Shown here: positions 1 through 7,083 of the stretch, piece after piece
Position numbering within the stretch: position 1 is the first letter of the stretch
Layout of the letters: each line of letters opens with the position of its first letter
Origin: an uncultured Collinsella sp.
Lineage (GTDB): Bacteria; Actinomycetota; Coriobacteriia; Coriobacteriales; Coriobacteriaceae
Assembly: GCA_958413765.1 (NCBI GenBank)
Contig: CATYVH010000043.1
Location: 1 to 15,616 of the forward strand
DNA length: 15,616 bases
Reading direction: 5' to 3'
The notes under the pieces: generated by a model
The model's database searches: none
Told to the model about the DNA's origin: nothing
The model's input: only the letters and a program-made list of their open reading frames with translations
Program-made: the position numbers and the translations under genes

Positions 1-109
1 ACCCGCGCGGCATCACGCGAACCTGTTGGCCGTAGTCAAAGCTCCAGTCGAGGTTACGGCCCAGATACATGTGGCCAGAATTATCGGTAAATCGAATGCT
101 CGTGCACAT
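1..109 (-). CDS. bsh: Choloylglycine hydrolase family protein (bile salt hydrolase type), N-terminal part only
   Basis: Only the first 36 codons are in the window; the gene continues past the left edge. The protein starts M-C-T, so removal of Met1 would expose Cys2 as the N-terminal nucleophile, as in Ntn hydrolases. The motif GRNLDWSF follows, giving Arg18 and Asp21, which match conserved active-site residues of the bile salt hydrolase / penicillin V acylase family. Members hydrolyse the amide bond of glycine- or taurine-conjugated bile acids, or of penicillin V. The start at 109 is fixed by an AGGAGG ribosome binding site at 114-119. The family call is safe. The split between bile salt hydrolase and penicillin acylase cannot be made from this fragment; bile salt hydrolase is favoured by the gut-type setting. 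The gene is downstream of the deformylase-like gene but separated from it by a terminator. Confidence 0.85.
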   Translation of the reverse strand, partial: MCTSIRFTDNSGHMYLGRNLDWSFDYGQQVRVMPRG

Positions 110-167
110 AGCGCCTCCTAGCTTTTCGTTCTTGCTAAACTCATTGTCACCAAACAAAGAGGCGCTA
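110..167 (-). promoter_or_regulatory. Leader with anti-Shine-Dalgarno able to mask the bile salt hydrolase start
   Basis: Read on the minus strand, TAGCGCCTC (167-159) is perfectly complementary to GAGGCGCTA (117-109). The second segment covers most of the Shine-Dalgarno sequence and the A of the start codon. The 41-nt loop between them is A/T-rich. If the transcript begins upstream of 167, the 9-bp helix would hide the ribosome binding site. The complementarity is seen directly; a regulatory role is inference. The promoter is not identifiable, so it is unknown whether the anti-SD is transcribed. Confidence 0.45.
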
Positions 168-170
168 AAC

Positions 171-207
171 AAAAAAGCCCGGACATGACAACAATGTCAC
201 GCCCGGG
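171..207 (-). terminator. Intrinsic terminator after the deformylase-like gene
   Basis: On the minus strand a stem runs from CCCGG through CGTGACA, a short TTGT loop, TGTCATG and CCGGG. It has about 13 pairs including wobbles and is followed directly by six T residues. It lies 37 bases past the deformylase-like stop and before the bile salt hydrolase gene, so those two genes are probably separate transcription units. Confidence 0.85.
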
Positions 208-243
208 ACAAAGACCGCAAATTCGGTCCCCAATTGAACCACC

Positions 244-663
244 CTAGACAAGTTTGCCTTGGCAGTGATCAATCATGTGCTGGATCATCTGAGCTTCGAA
301 GCCTGCATAGTCGCGGCGGCACTCCTTCATCTTACCGTCGACGATCTGGTCAAAGGCGACCTTGCACTTGATGTAGCGCGTGGACTTGGTGATCTCGTCG
401 TGCGTCAGGCAGCTCTCCTCCATCTTGCTGGCGCCCAGGCCAAACACCAGACGAGGGTTGTAGAGCACGTGGGGCTCGCCGGCATCGTCCAAGTAGACGC
501 AAACCTTCTTGGTAACGCCAATCTGGTTAGCGGCAAGGCAGCCGGCATCGTCGAGCGACTTGATGGTATCGATCAGGTCCTGAGCAACCGACTCGTCCTC
601 GACGGTCGCAACCTCGCAACGCTGGGACAGGATAGCCTCGTCGTGGCAGAGCTCTTTAATCAT
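244..663 (-). CDS. Peptide-deformylase-like protein with altered metal motif (HMIDH)
   Basis: This 139-residue protein matches the short type of peptide deformylase, which removes the formyl group from the N-terminal Met of new proteins. Motif 1 is AGCLAANQIG (residues 40-49, Gln47), motif 2 is EESCLT with the metal ligand Cys85, and motif 3 is QHMIDHCQG with His129 and His133. In active enzymes motif 3 is HExxH, and the Glu is the general acid/base. Here it is Met130 (codon ATG), and motif 1 has Cys in place of the usual second Gly. The metal ligands remain but the catalytic Glu is gone, so activity is doubtful. I chose the start at 663 (MIKELCHDEA) because GGAGGAA lies 7 bases upstream. An in-frame ATG at 675 is itself part of that ribosome binding site. 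A possible -10 (TATACT) lies near 700 on this strand. No evidence of a frameshift. Confidence 0.8.
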   Translation of the reverse strand: MIKELCHDEAILSQRCEVATVEDESVAQDLIDTIKSLDDAGCLAANQIGVTKKVCVYLDDAGEPHVLYNPRLVFGLGASKMEESCLTHDEITKSTRYIKCKVAFDQIVDGKMKECRRDYAGFEAQMIQHMIDHCQGKLV

Positions 664-856
664 ACGTTCCTCCATAGGGGTCGTTGTAACCGCTTAAGTA
701 TACGGTACCTACACATTTTCATGCGAATAATACCGTCCGTCTGCTACAAAGCGCCGAACTTCAACACGCGAGGAACATCAACCTTTCAAAGGCGATATAG
801 TAGGTGAGTTCGTGTCAATCGGCCTAAACTCGGGGCCGAACAAGGAAAGGGTATGC

Positions 857-2170
857 ATGGACGAACTTTTTCACGTCAGTGAGCGCAAGTCCACAATCGG
901 GACCGAACTTCGCGCTGGACTGACAACATTCCTGGCGATGGCCTACATCATCGCCGTCAACCCCGCGGTGCTCTCGGGTGCCGGCATCGACGCGGGAGCG
1001 CTCGCCTGCGCCACCTGCCTGGGCGCTGGCATCATGACCATCTGCATGGGCATCTTCGCCAACCGCCCGCTCGCCTGCGCGTCGGGCCTGGGCATCAACG
1101 CCATGATCGCGGGCATCACCACCACCATGTGCGGCGGTGACTGGCACGTGGCCATGAGCGTTATCTTCCTCGAGGGTGTCGTCATCTTGCTGCTCGTCCT
1201 TTGCGGCCTGCGCGAGGCCATCATGGATGCCATCCCCGTGGTCCTGCGCCACGCCATCTCGGTGGGTCTGGGCCTGTTTATCGCCATGATCGGCCTGTGC
1301 GACGCCGGCATCATCACCGCTGGCGCCGGTACGCTCGTCGGCTTGGGCGACATCACCTCCCCCACCTTTATCGTCGGCATCATCTCCATCGTCGTGACGG
1401 TTGCCCTGGCTTCCCGCAACGTGCCGGGCTCGCTGCTCATCGGCATCATCGTTGCCGTTATCGCCGGTATTCCGCTGGGCGTCACCCATGCGCCCGAGGG
1501 CCTCATCGCACCGCTCGACTTCTCGACCTTTGGCGCCCCGTTTGCCAGCACCGCCGATGGCAACATGGCCATCGTGAAGGTTCTGACCGACCCGATGCTG
1601 CTCGTCGTTGCCTTCTCGCTGCTCATGAGTGACTTCTTCGACACCATGGGCACCGCGATGGCCGTCGCCAAGCAGGGCGAGTTCTTGACCGAGGACGGCA
1701 ATGTCGAGGACATCCGTCCCATCCTGGTCGTCGACTCCGTGGCCGCTGCTGCCGGTGGCTTTATGGGCGTCTCCTCCATCACCACCTTCGTCGAGTCCAC
1801 CTCTGGCGCTGCCGACGGTGGCCGCACGGGCCTCACCTCCGTCACCACCGGCGTGCTGTTCATTCTCGCCGCGTTCTTCTCCCCCATCGTCACCATCGTT
1901 TCCAGCGCCGCCACCTGCGGTGCTCTGGTCTACGTCGGTTACCTCATGATGAGCGAGGCCTCCGAGATCGACTGGTCCGACGTGTCGCAGGGTTTCCCGG
2001 CGTTCATGATTGTCGCCGGCGTGCCCTTCACTTACTCCATCTCTGCCGGCATTGGCCTGGGCTTTATCGCCTACGTGATCGTCGCGCTCTTTAAGGGCGA
2101 GGCCTCCAAGATCAAGCCGCTCATGTGGATCGCAGCCCTTGCCTTCCTCGTCTACTTCTTCGTGGCGTAA
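857..2170 (+). CDS. NCS2 family purine permease (AzgA/PbuG type, hypoxanthine-guanine/adenine)
   Basis: This 437-residue membrane protein has about a dozen hydrophobic segments and no signal peptide. The AzgA-type signatures are SGLGINA (76-82), SDFFDTMGT (258-266) and GVSSITTFVES (304-314). These belong to proton-coupled purine uptake proteins (COG2252), distinct from the UraA-like branch also present in this window. It should import adenine, guanine or hypoxanthine across the cytoplasmic membrane; the exact substrate cannot be told. The start at 857 has AAGGAAAGG six bases upstream; a GTG-like extension to 812 lacks a ribosome binding site. A possible -10, TATAGT, is at 796-801 without a clear -35. 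No purine riboswitch core was found in the leader. The last 14 codons plus stop occur again at 4189-4233 as part of a tandem duplication. Confidence 0.9.
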   Translation: MDELFHVSERKSTIGTELRAGLTTFLAMAYIIAVNPAVLSGAGIDAGALACATCLGAGIMTICMGIFANRPLACASGLGINAMIAGITTTMCGGDWHVAMSVIFLEGVVILLLVLCGLREAIMDAIPVVLRHAISVGLGLFIAMIGLCDAGIITAGAGTLVGLGDITSPTFIVGIISIVVTVALASRNVPGSLLIGIIVAVIAGIPLGVTHAPEGLIAPLDFSTFGAPFASTADGNMAIVKVLTDPMLLVVAFSLLMSDFFDTMGTAMAVAKQGEFLTEDGNVEDIRPILVVDSVAAAAGGFMGVSSITTFVESTSGAADGGRTGLTSVTTGVLFILAAFFSPIVTIVSSAATCGALVYVGYLMMSEASEIDWSDVSQGFPAFMIVAGVPFTYSISAGIGLGFIAYVIVALFKGEASKIKPLMWIAALAFLVYFFVA

Positions 2171-2200
2171 CGACATAGTCTGCTAAAGCAAAACAACAAG

Positions 2201-2237
2201 GCGCGGAGTCGCATCGAGCGGCTCCGCGCTTTGCTTT
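2201..2237 (+). terminator. Intrinsic terminator of the purine permease
   Basis: GCGCGGAG with TCG (2201-2211) pairs with CGGCTCCGCGC (2219-2229), one pair being a T-G wobble. A T-rich run, TTTGCTTTT, follows. It lies 30 bases after the permease stop. A related copy is found at 4262-4299. Confidence 0.85.
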
Positions 2238-2378
2238 TAAAGCCAGGCACCACACGGACGCGCGATGTATTGCTTCGCAAGTTTTGGACGTTTTGCTCTC
2301 CAAACGGCACTACCGACGGCTACATCCTGCAGATATGCTGGATATAACCGCATAGGCCCTATGAGGATGGGAGTAACC

Positions 2379-4166
2379 ATGGCCGCCTTGTTCACGACCC
2401 CCAAGCGCAATGACAAAACCTCTGGAGCCCATTTTGTCGAGCCCGACCTGCGCCGTCGCACGCTGCTCGCACACGGCAGCTGGCGCCGCGTGACGCGCCG
2501 CATCGTTGTAGGCGCCGTATGCGCGCTTACGGTAAGCTCGCTGCTCATGCCGAGCATCTCGCTCGCGGCCGAGTGGGTGGACGTTGACGGCGTCCGCCAC
2601 GAAGCGGCCGCGGGACCCACGGGAGACGTCGCCGGCACCTGGAGCTGGGACGGCGCCGACGATATGAAGCTCAACGGCTATGACGGCGGTGAGATCAAGG
2701 CTGCAGGCAAGCTCAACATTGTCTATGAGGGCAAGAACACCGTGAAAACCGAGCCTGATTACACCGGAGCCGCCATCAAGGCGCAGGACGGCACTAGCCA
2801 GAAAGCAGAGTTGAACATAACGAGCTCGAATAGCACGGATGAGCTCAATGTGACAGCCGAGGCCGATGCAATTAAATCAACAGGCGACCTCTCCATTTCT
2901 GGCCCAGGCACTGTGAACACCACAAGCACTGCTTCCGACGGAATTGAGGCAAAGGGCGATCTCTCTATCACGGGCTCGGGCACCGTGAATGCAACGGGCG
3001 GTACCGAAGGCATCCAATCCAAGGGCAAGACCACCATCGATTCCTCTGGCACAGTGATCGCTAAAGGAGGCGAAGGTTACGGCGTCGCCGCGGGCAGTGA
3101 CCTGATCATCAAAGGCGGTGGCAAGGTAGAAGCAAGCTCGATAGAAGAAGCGGCGATTTGGGCTGACGGCAACATCGACATCTCGGGCGGCAGCCAGGTC
3201 AAGGCAAGCTCCCAGGGAGATCTTGCCGTCGACGCTGAGGGTAGTCTCGCGGTCACGAACGCCTCCCTTGACGCAAGCGGTGTTGAATATGGTGTCTATG
3301 CCTACAAGGGCGTTACGCTCGATCACGCGACCGTGACGGTCCGCACAAGCGCGAGCGGCGGCCAGGCCATCGCCCTCATCACTGATGGGGACGACATCGT
3401 CATCAAGAATGGTTCCATCGTGGACGCGTTCGCAGAAGGCAAATTCTCGGTTGCAATCTCTACCAGAAACCACCAGCCAAACGTCGCTGGCGGCCACATC
3501 TACATCAGCGACTCCGTTGTTAAGGCTATAGCCCGCTATGTCGAGACCGGTGGCGATGGCCCCGATCACTACAGCAACGACCAAAGCGGCGAGGTCATCC
3601 CTGAGCCTAGGGGTCTGAACATCGGTATCTTCGCCCAGACCTACGAGGGCATCACGCCCGCGAGTATCTCGATCGTCCGCAGCAAGCTCACGGCCGAGGG
3701 AGACACGGCAGCAATCTTCGCTCTTGCCATAAGCGAGGATGGCAAGGCGATCGGCACCATCGAGATCGAAGGCGCTCCCATCCAGACGCCCGCAGGCGGC
3801 AAGATCATTAACTATCGCTACGAAGAAGAGTACGGCCCCAGCATCTCCTACGAGGCAGGTCAAACCATCGGCACGGGCGACGCCACGATCGACTCCCCCT
3901 ATGACGCCGCTGTCGCCAAGCGCACGGTCACCGTGCCTCCCGAGGAGATCAAACCCGAGGAGAAGCCAGGCGAGACCAAGCCCGAGGGTTCCAAGTCCGA
4001 GGGCACGAAGACAACCAAGACCGTTGCAGTTGCAGCCACGGGAGCCAAGATCGCCGGCAAACTCGCAGCAACCGGCGACGCCTCGAGCACAGCCATCGTG
4101 GCAGCCGCCCTTGCGGGAACAGCCGCCATCGCCGCGGGCGCCGTGGTGAGCCGCAAGCGCTCGTAA
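2379..4166 (+). CDS. Secreted beta-helix surface protein, copy 1, with sortase-like anchor (595 aa)
   Basis: The N-terminus has a long basic region (about residues 1-41, containing RRVTRR) and then a hydrophobic signal segment ending SISLA-AEW near residue 63. Next comes GTWSWDGADD...LNGYDGGEIKAAGKLNI, typical of bacterial carbohydrate-binding-domain-annotated beta-helix proteins. Residues ~160-330 contain about seven rungs of 22-24 residues of the type GDLSITGSGTVNATGG. A Pro/Lys/Glu-rich stalk leads to LAATGD (562-567), a hydrophobic stretch (571-590) and the tail SRKRS, which is the layout of a sortase substrate with Ala in place of Pro in LPxTG. The probable role is as a cell-wall-displayed binding or adhesion protein; the ligand is unknown. 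The start at 2379 is chosen for GGGAG five bases upstream, conserved in the second copy; in-frame ATGs at 2361 and 2367 are less likely. No catalytic motif was seen. Confidence 0.8.
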   Translation: MAALFTTPKRNDKTSGAHFVEPDLRRRTLLAHGSWRRVTRRIVVGAVCALTVSSLLMPSISLAAEWVDVDGVRHEAAAGPTGDVAGTWSWDGADDMKLNGYDGGEIKAAGKLNIVYEGKNTVKTEPDYTGAAIKAQDGTSQKAELNITSSNSTDELNVTAEADAIKSTGDLSISGPGTVNTTSTASDGIEAKGDLSITGSGTVNATGGTEGIQSKGKTTIDSSGTVIAKGGEGYGVAAGSDLIIKGGGKVEASSIEEAAIWADGNIDISGGSQVKASSQGDLAVDAEGSLAVTNASLDASGVEYGVYAYKGVTLDHATVTVRTSASGGQAIALITDGDDIVIKNGSIVDAFAEGKFSVAISTRNHQPNVAGGHIYISDSVVKAIARYVETGGDGPDHYSNDQSGEVIPEPRGLNIGIFAQTYEGITPASISIVRSKLTAEGDTAAIFALAISEDGKAIGTIEIEGAPIQTPAGGKIINYRYEEEYGPSISYEAGQTIGTGDATIDSPYDAAVAKRTVTVPPEEIKPEEKPGETKPEGSKSEGTKTTKTVAVAATGAKIAGKLAATGDASSTAIVAAALAGTAAIAAGAVVSRKRS

Positions 4167-4188
4167 ACACTTTTTCGCACAGGACGGG

Positions 4189-4233
4189 TGGATCGCGGCC
4201 CTTGCCTTCCTCGTCTACTTCTTCGTAGCGTAA
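4189..4233 (+). pseudogene. Remnant of the purine permease 3' end, copied by tandem duplication
   Basis: These 45 bases read WIAALAFLVYFFVA and a stop, identical in protein to the C-terminus of the permease ending at 2170. The DNA differs at two positions, both silent. It has no start of its own and lies 22 bases past the stop of the first surface-protein gene. It marks the left edge of the second duplication unit and shows that the duplication began within the permease gene. Confidence 0.92.
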
Positions 4234-4261
4234 GGGCAAGGCTGCAAAAGCTGAACAATAA

Positions 4262-4299
4262 AGCGCGGAGTCGCCATGCGGCCCCGCGCTTTTCTTTTA
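4262..4299 (+). terminator. Intrinsic terminator between the two surface-protein genes
   Basis: AGCGCGG (4262-4268) pairs with CCGCGCT (4284-4290), extended inward by four pairs after an A/C mismatch, and is followed by TTTCTTTTA. It is the duplicate of the permease terminator at 2201-2237 and now ends transcription of the first surface-protein gene, so the second copy probably has its own promoter in the conserved leader. Confidence 0.82.
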
Positions 4300-4437
4300 G
4301 CGCCGGTCCCTGCGCCGACGTGCGGCCTATTTCTCCCCCATTTTGGCCATTTTGCCCTCCAAACGGCACTACCGCCGGCAACATCCAGCAGATACGCTGA
4401 ATCTAGTCGTACAGGCCCTATGAGAACGGGAGCAGCC

Positions 4438-6150
4438 ATGGCAGCCTTGTTCACGACCCCCAAACGCAGTGACACTACCGCCGGAACCCATGTTGCCGAA
4501 CCCGACGTTCGCCGTCGCATAGGACTCGCGCACGGCAGCTGGCGCCGCGTGACGCGCCGCATCGTCGCGGGCGCCGTGTGCGCGCTCACGGTGAGCTCGC
4601 TGCTCATGCCGAGCGTCTCGCTCGCAACGGAATGGGTCAAGGTCGGCGGCAACAAGTACAACACCGCGGCGAGCGACGAGGCCGGTACCTGGTCGTGGGA
4701 CGGCGCCGACGACTTGAAGCTCAACAACTATAACGGCGGCGAGATCCAGGCCGCAGGCAAGCTCAACGTGAATTACTCGGGAAACAACATCGTCACTGCC
4801 GACTGGATCGAAGGCATCAAGGCTTCTCATGGCACTAACGAGAATGCCGAGCTCAATATCCAAGGCGACGCGGGCAGCACGCTCAGCGTGACATCTACTG
4901 AGGACGCTATCCTCTCCACGGGTAATATCAACATCGACGGAGCCGGATCCGTCAACGCCACGAGCACTGGGTTTGATGCCATCAATGCCGGGGGTGATCT
5001 CGCTATCAAAGGTTCGGGCAACGTCAACGCCACGGGTGCATCGGATGGCATCAGGGCAAACGGCAATATCACGATTGACGACAGCGGAGCCGTCACCGCC
5101 AGGGCTACCGAGGACAAGGGTATTGGAACCGACAAGGACCTCACCATCAAGGGTGGCGGGACGGTCGAGGCAAGCTCCGAGAAAGACGCTGCCGTCGAGG
5201 CCAAGGGCAGCCTCGCAGCCACAAACGCCTCCCTCAACGTAAACGGTGTTGAATATGGCGTCTATGCCCACAAGGGCATCACCCTCGATCATGCAAACGT
5301 GACGGTCCGTGCAGGTAAAGGCAGATACGGTGGCGCCATCGCCCTCTTCACCTACCAGGACGACATCGTCGTCAAGAACGGCTCCACCGTGGACGCGTTT
5401 GCGGAAGGCGAGGTTTCGGCTGCATTCTCCACCAGAAACGATCGACCCAACGAGGAGGGTGGCCACATCTACATCAGCGACTCCGTTGTCAAGGCCATAG
5501 CCCGCTATGTCGAGAACGGCGACGGCCCCATCCCCTACAGCGAAAACCAAGATGGTGAGACGAGCCCCGAGCCCCAAGGCGAGAACATCGGCATCATCGC
5601 CCAGACCAGCGAGGGCGTCACACCCGCAGTCATCTCGATCATCCGCAGCAAGGTAACGGCCGAAGGAGATACAGCGGCAATCTTTGCCCGTGCCATGAGC
5701 GCTGACGGCAAGACAATCGGCACCATCAAGATTGAGAACGCCGCCATCCAGACGCCCGAAAGCGGCAAGGTCATTGACTATCGCAAGCTCCGTGACGGCA
5801 TCTACGAGGCAGGCCAAGCCATCGGCACGGGCGACGCTGTGATCGACTCCCCCTATAACGAAGCTGTCGCCAAGAGCATGGTCATCGCACCTCCCGAGGT
5901 AGCCAAGCCGGAAGACCCCAAGCCCGACGAGACCAAGCCCGCAGAAAGCAAGCCCGCGGAGTCCAAGCAGAACCCCAAGCCTGAGGGCTCAAAGCCGACT
6001 AAGGCCGTTGCGGCTTCAATCACGAAAGCCAAGACTACCGGCGTGCTCGCGGCAACCGGCGACACCTCGGGTGCGGCCATCGTGGCAACCGTCCTTGCGG
6101 GAACAGCCGCTATCGCCGCAGGCACCATGGCGAGCCGCAAGCGCTCTTAG
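4438..6150 (+). CDS. Secreted beta-helix surface protein, copy 2, with sortase-like anchor (570 aa)
   Basis: This is a paralogue of the protein at 2379-4166 with the same layout: a basic N-terminus and hydrophobic signal ending near SVSLA, a GTWSWDGADDLKLNNYNGG module, beta-helix rungs (GDLAIKGSGNVNATGA type), and the block GGHIYISDSVVKAIARYVE. A longer Pro/Lys/Glu stalk (KPDETKPAESKPAESK) precedes LAATGD (537-542), a hydrophobic segment and SRKRS. Compared with copy 1 it lacks one 24-residue rung and has several small indels. It is probably exported and attached to the wall by a sortase or held by its C-terminal segment. The start at 4438 has GGGAG five bases upstream as in copy 1; ribosome binding is not obvious for the earlier in-frame ATG at 4276. 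The binding target is unknown. Confidence 0.8.
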   Translation: MAALFTTPKRSDTTAGTHVAEPDVRRRIGLAHGSWRRVTRRIVAGAVCALTVSSLLMPSVSLATEWVKVGGNKYNTAASDEAGTWSWDGADDLKLNNYNGGEIQAAGKLNVNYSGNNIVTADWIEGIKASHGTNENAELNIQGDAGSTLSVTSTEDAILSTGNINIDGAGSVNATSTGFDAINAGGDLAIKGSGNVNATGASDGIRANGNITIDDSGAVTARATEDKGIGTDKDLTIKGGGTVEASSEKDAAVEAKGSLAATNASLNVNGVEYGVYAHKGITLDHANVTVRAGKGRYGGAIALFTYQDDIVVKNGSTVDAFAEGEVSAAFSTRNDRPNEEGGHIYISDSVVKAIARYVENGDGPIPYSENQDGETSPEPQGENIGIIAQTSEGVTPAVISIIRSKVTAEGDTAAIFARAMSADGKTIGTIKIENAAIQTPESGKVIDYRKLRDGIYEAGQAIGTGDAVIDSPYNEAVAKSMVIAPPEVAKPEDPKPDETKPAESKPAESKQNPKPEGSKPTKAVAASITKAKTTGVLAATGDTSGAAIVATVLAGTAAIAAGTMASRKRS

Positions 6151-6207
6151 ACGCCTCTGCGCACATGGCAGCTCCCGCGAAGGCCCCGAGTCCCAGCACC
6201 GTTTAAC

Positions 6208-6245
6208 AACGCCACCGCCGAGCTCCCCTCCGGCGGTGGCGTTTT
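6208..6245 (+). terminator. Intrinsic terminator of surface-protein copy 2
   Basis: AACGCCACCGCCG (6208-6220) pairs perfectly with CGGCGGTGGCGTT (6231-6243) around a 10-base loop, with TTTT at 6242-6245 at its foot. It lies 57 bases past the stop codon. Unlike the terminators at 2201 and 4262 it is not part of the duplicated unit. Confidence 0.85.
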
Positions 6246-6357
6246 CCATATGCGTCCGCAGGGTATGCACGAGATTGTCTTTGGTCTAGCCCAATCTGCA
6301 TGAGCCGGCGTGCGACAATGGGGGCCGTCGATATCACAACGCCGAGAGAAGCCCGTC

Positions 6358-7023
6358 ATGGAAGCGTATCAAAAGCAGATAACCGTTCATGCACAGCATG
6401 CCGAAAGCGCACCAGTCATCTATCTTCCCGTGGTCATGGGCGACGGCACGGAGGTTTATGAACGCTGCCGAGAGCTCAACTGCCCGCCCTTCACGCTTGT
6501 CGGCATTGGCAGCCTCAACTGGAATCGCGAGCTGAGCCCCTGGGGATGCGACGGAACCGTGCGCGATGCCGAGCCCTTTGGCGGTCAGGCATCCGGATTT
6601 CTCGATGAGCTGTTGAACTGGATAATCCCAGAGGCCGAGTCGTCGCTTCCTCAGCCGCCCACCTGGCGCGGCATTGCCGGCTACTCGCTCGCGGGCCTCT
6701 TCGCGCTCTGGTCCCTCTGGCAAACCGACGCCTTTAGCCGCGCCGCAAGCGCATCGGGGTCGCTGTGGTTTCCCGACTTTGTCGATCGCGCCAGCACGAC
6801 CCCTTTTGCCGGCAACCCGCAGGCCGTCTATCTGTCACTCGGCAAAAAGGAAACCAAGACGCCCAACCGCATGATGCGGCACGTACTTGACGACACGCGC
6901 GCAATGGAAACGTTGCTCGTTGAGCGCGGCATCCTCACAACACTGGAACTCAACCCCGGCAACCACTTTGCCCAAACCGACCTGCGCATGGCGCGTGGCA
7001 TCCACTGGGTTCTTGCGCACTAA
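6358..7023 (+). CDS. Alpha/beta-hydrolase fold esterase
   Basis: This is a 221-residue soluble protein without a signal peptide. The nucleophile elbow is GYSLAG (Ser110) followed by the hydrophobic helix LFALW. A late histidine in NPGNHF (His203) fits the catalytic His, and LSLGKKETK (159-167) resembles the strand before the acid residue in the putative-esterase family (Fes/IroE/EsD-like). It should act as a serine esterase in the cytoplasm; the substrate is not evident. The start at 6358 is preferred for GAGAAG upstream and for the loss of similarity before it; a GTG at 6310 in frame has no ribosome binding site. It is a single-gene unit ended by the bidirectional terminator right at its stop codon. 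Confidence 0.78.
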   Translation: MEAYQKQITVHAQHAESAPVIYLPVVMGDGTEVYERCRELNCPPFTLVGIGSLNWNRELSPWGCDGTVRDAEPFGGQASGFLDELLNWIIPEAESSLPQPPTWRGIAGYSLAGLFALWSLWQTDAFSRAASASGSLWFPDFVDRASTTPFAGNPQAVYLSLGKKETKTPNRMMRHVLDDTRAMETLLVERGILTTLELNPGNHFAQTDLRMARGIHWVLAH

Positions 7024-7063
7024 AAAGCCGGCCATGCGCATCGGACGCATGGCCGGCTTTTTT
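7022..7063. terminator. Bidirectional terminator between esterase and uracil permease
   Basis: GCCGGCCATGCG (7027-7038) pairs perfectly with CGCATGGCCGGC (7046-7057) around a 7-base loop. Five A residues precede and six T residues follow, so it can end transcription on both strands. It overlaps the esterase stop codon and lies 20 bases past the uracil permease stop. Confidence 0.93.
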
Positions 7064-7083
7064 AACTGAGTTGGACACAGCTG

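Larger units (their letters stand above)
2126..4183 (+). repeat. Tandem duplication, left unit (permease tail + terminator + surface protein gene)
   Basis: The unit begins inside the last codons of the permease gene and ends just after the first surface-protein gene. It matches 4189-6167 in order: permease tail (45 bases, 2 differences), terminator, a 97-base leader (2282-2378 against 4341-4437, ungapped, about 17 differences), and the coding region. Shared CGCACA just past each stop suggests the right-hand boundary. Confidence 0.88.
4189..6167 (+). repeat. Tandem duplication, right unit
   Basis: This is the second copy of the unit described for the left repeat: permease tail, terminator, leader and surface-protein gene. 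The coding part keeps the signal region and several blocks almost unchanged (for example GGHIYISDSVVKAIARYVE), while the middle rungs have diverged. The left junction is sharp near 4188, where similarity to the permease starts. Confidence 0.88.

Noticed and set aside
676..856. Purine riboswitch before the purine permease
   Set aside because: The conserved core elements of the purine riboswitch could not be found in the leader.
824..2176. 450-codon open frame antisense to the purine permease
   Set aside because: It is rich in His, Asp, Gly and Gln without domains and mirrors a clear membrane protein; it is a product of GC-rich third positions.
2970..3130. Short regular repeats considered as a CRISPR array
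   Set aside because: The repeats are in-frame protein repeats of ~24 residues with variable DNA, lacking constant repeats and spacers.
4369..5817. 482-codon open frame antisense to surface-protein copy 2 (and a similar one at 2877-3863)
   Set aside because: Both arise opposite the repetitive beta-helix genes, have no credible start signals and show low-complexity composition.
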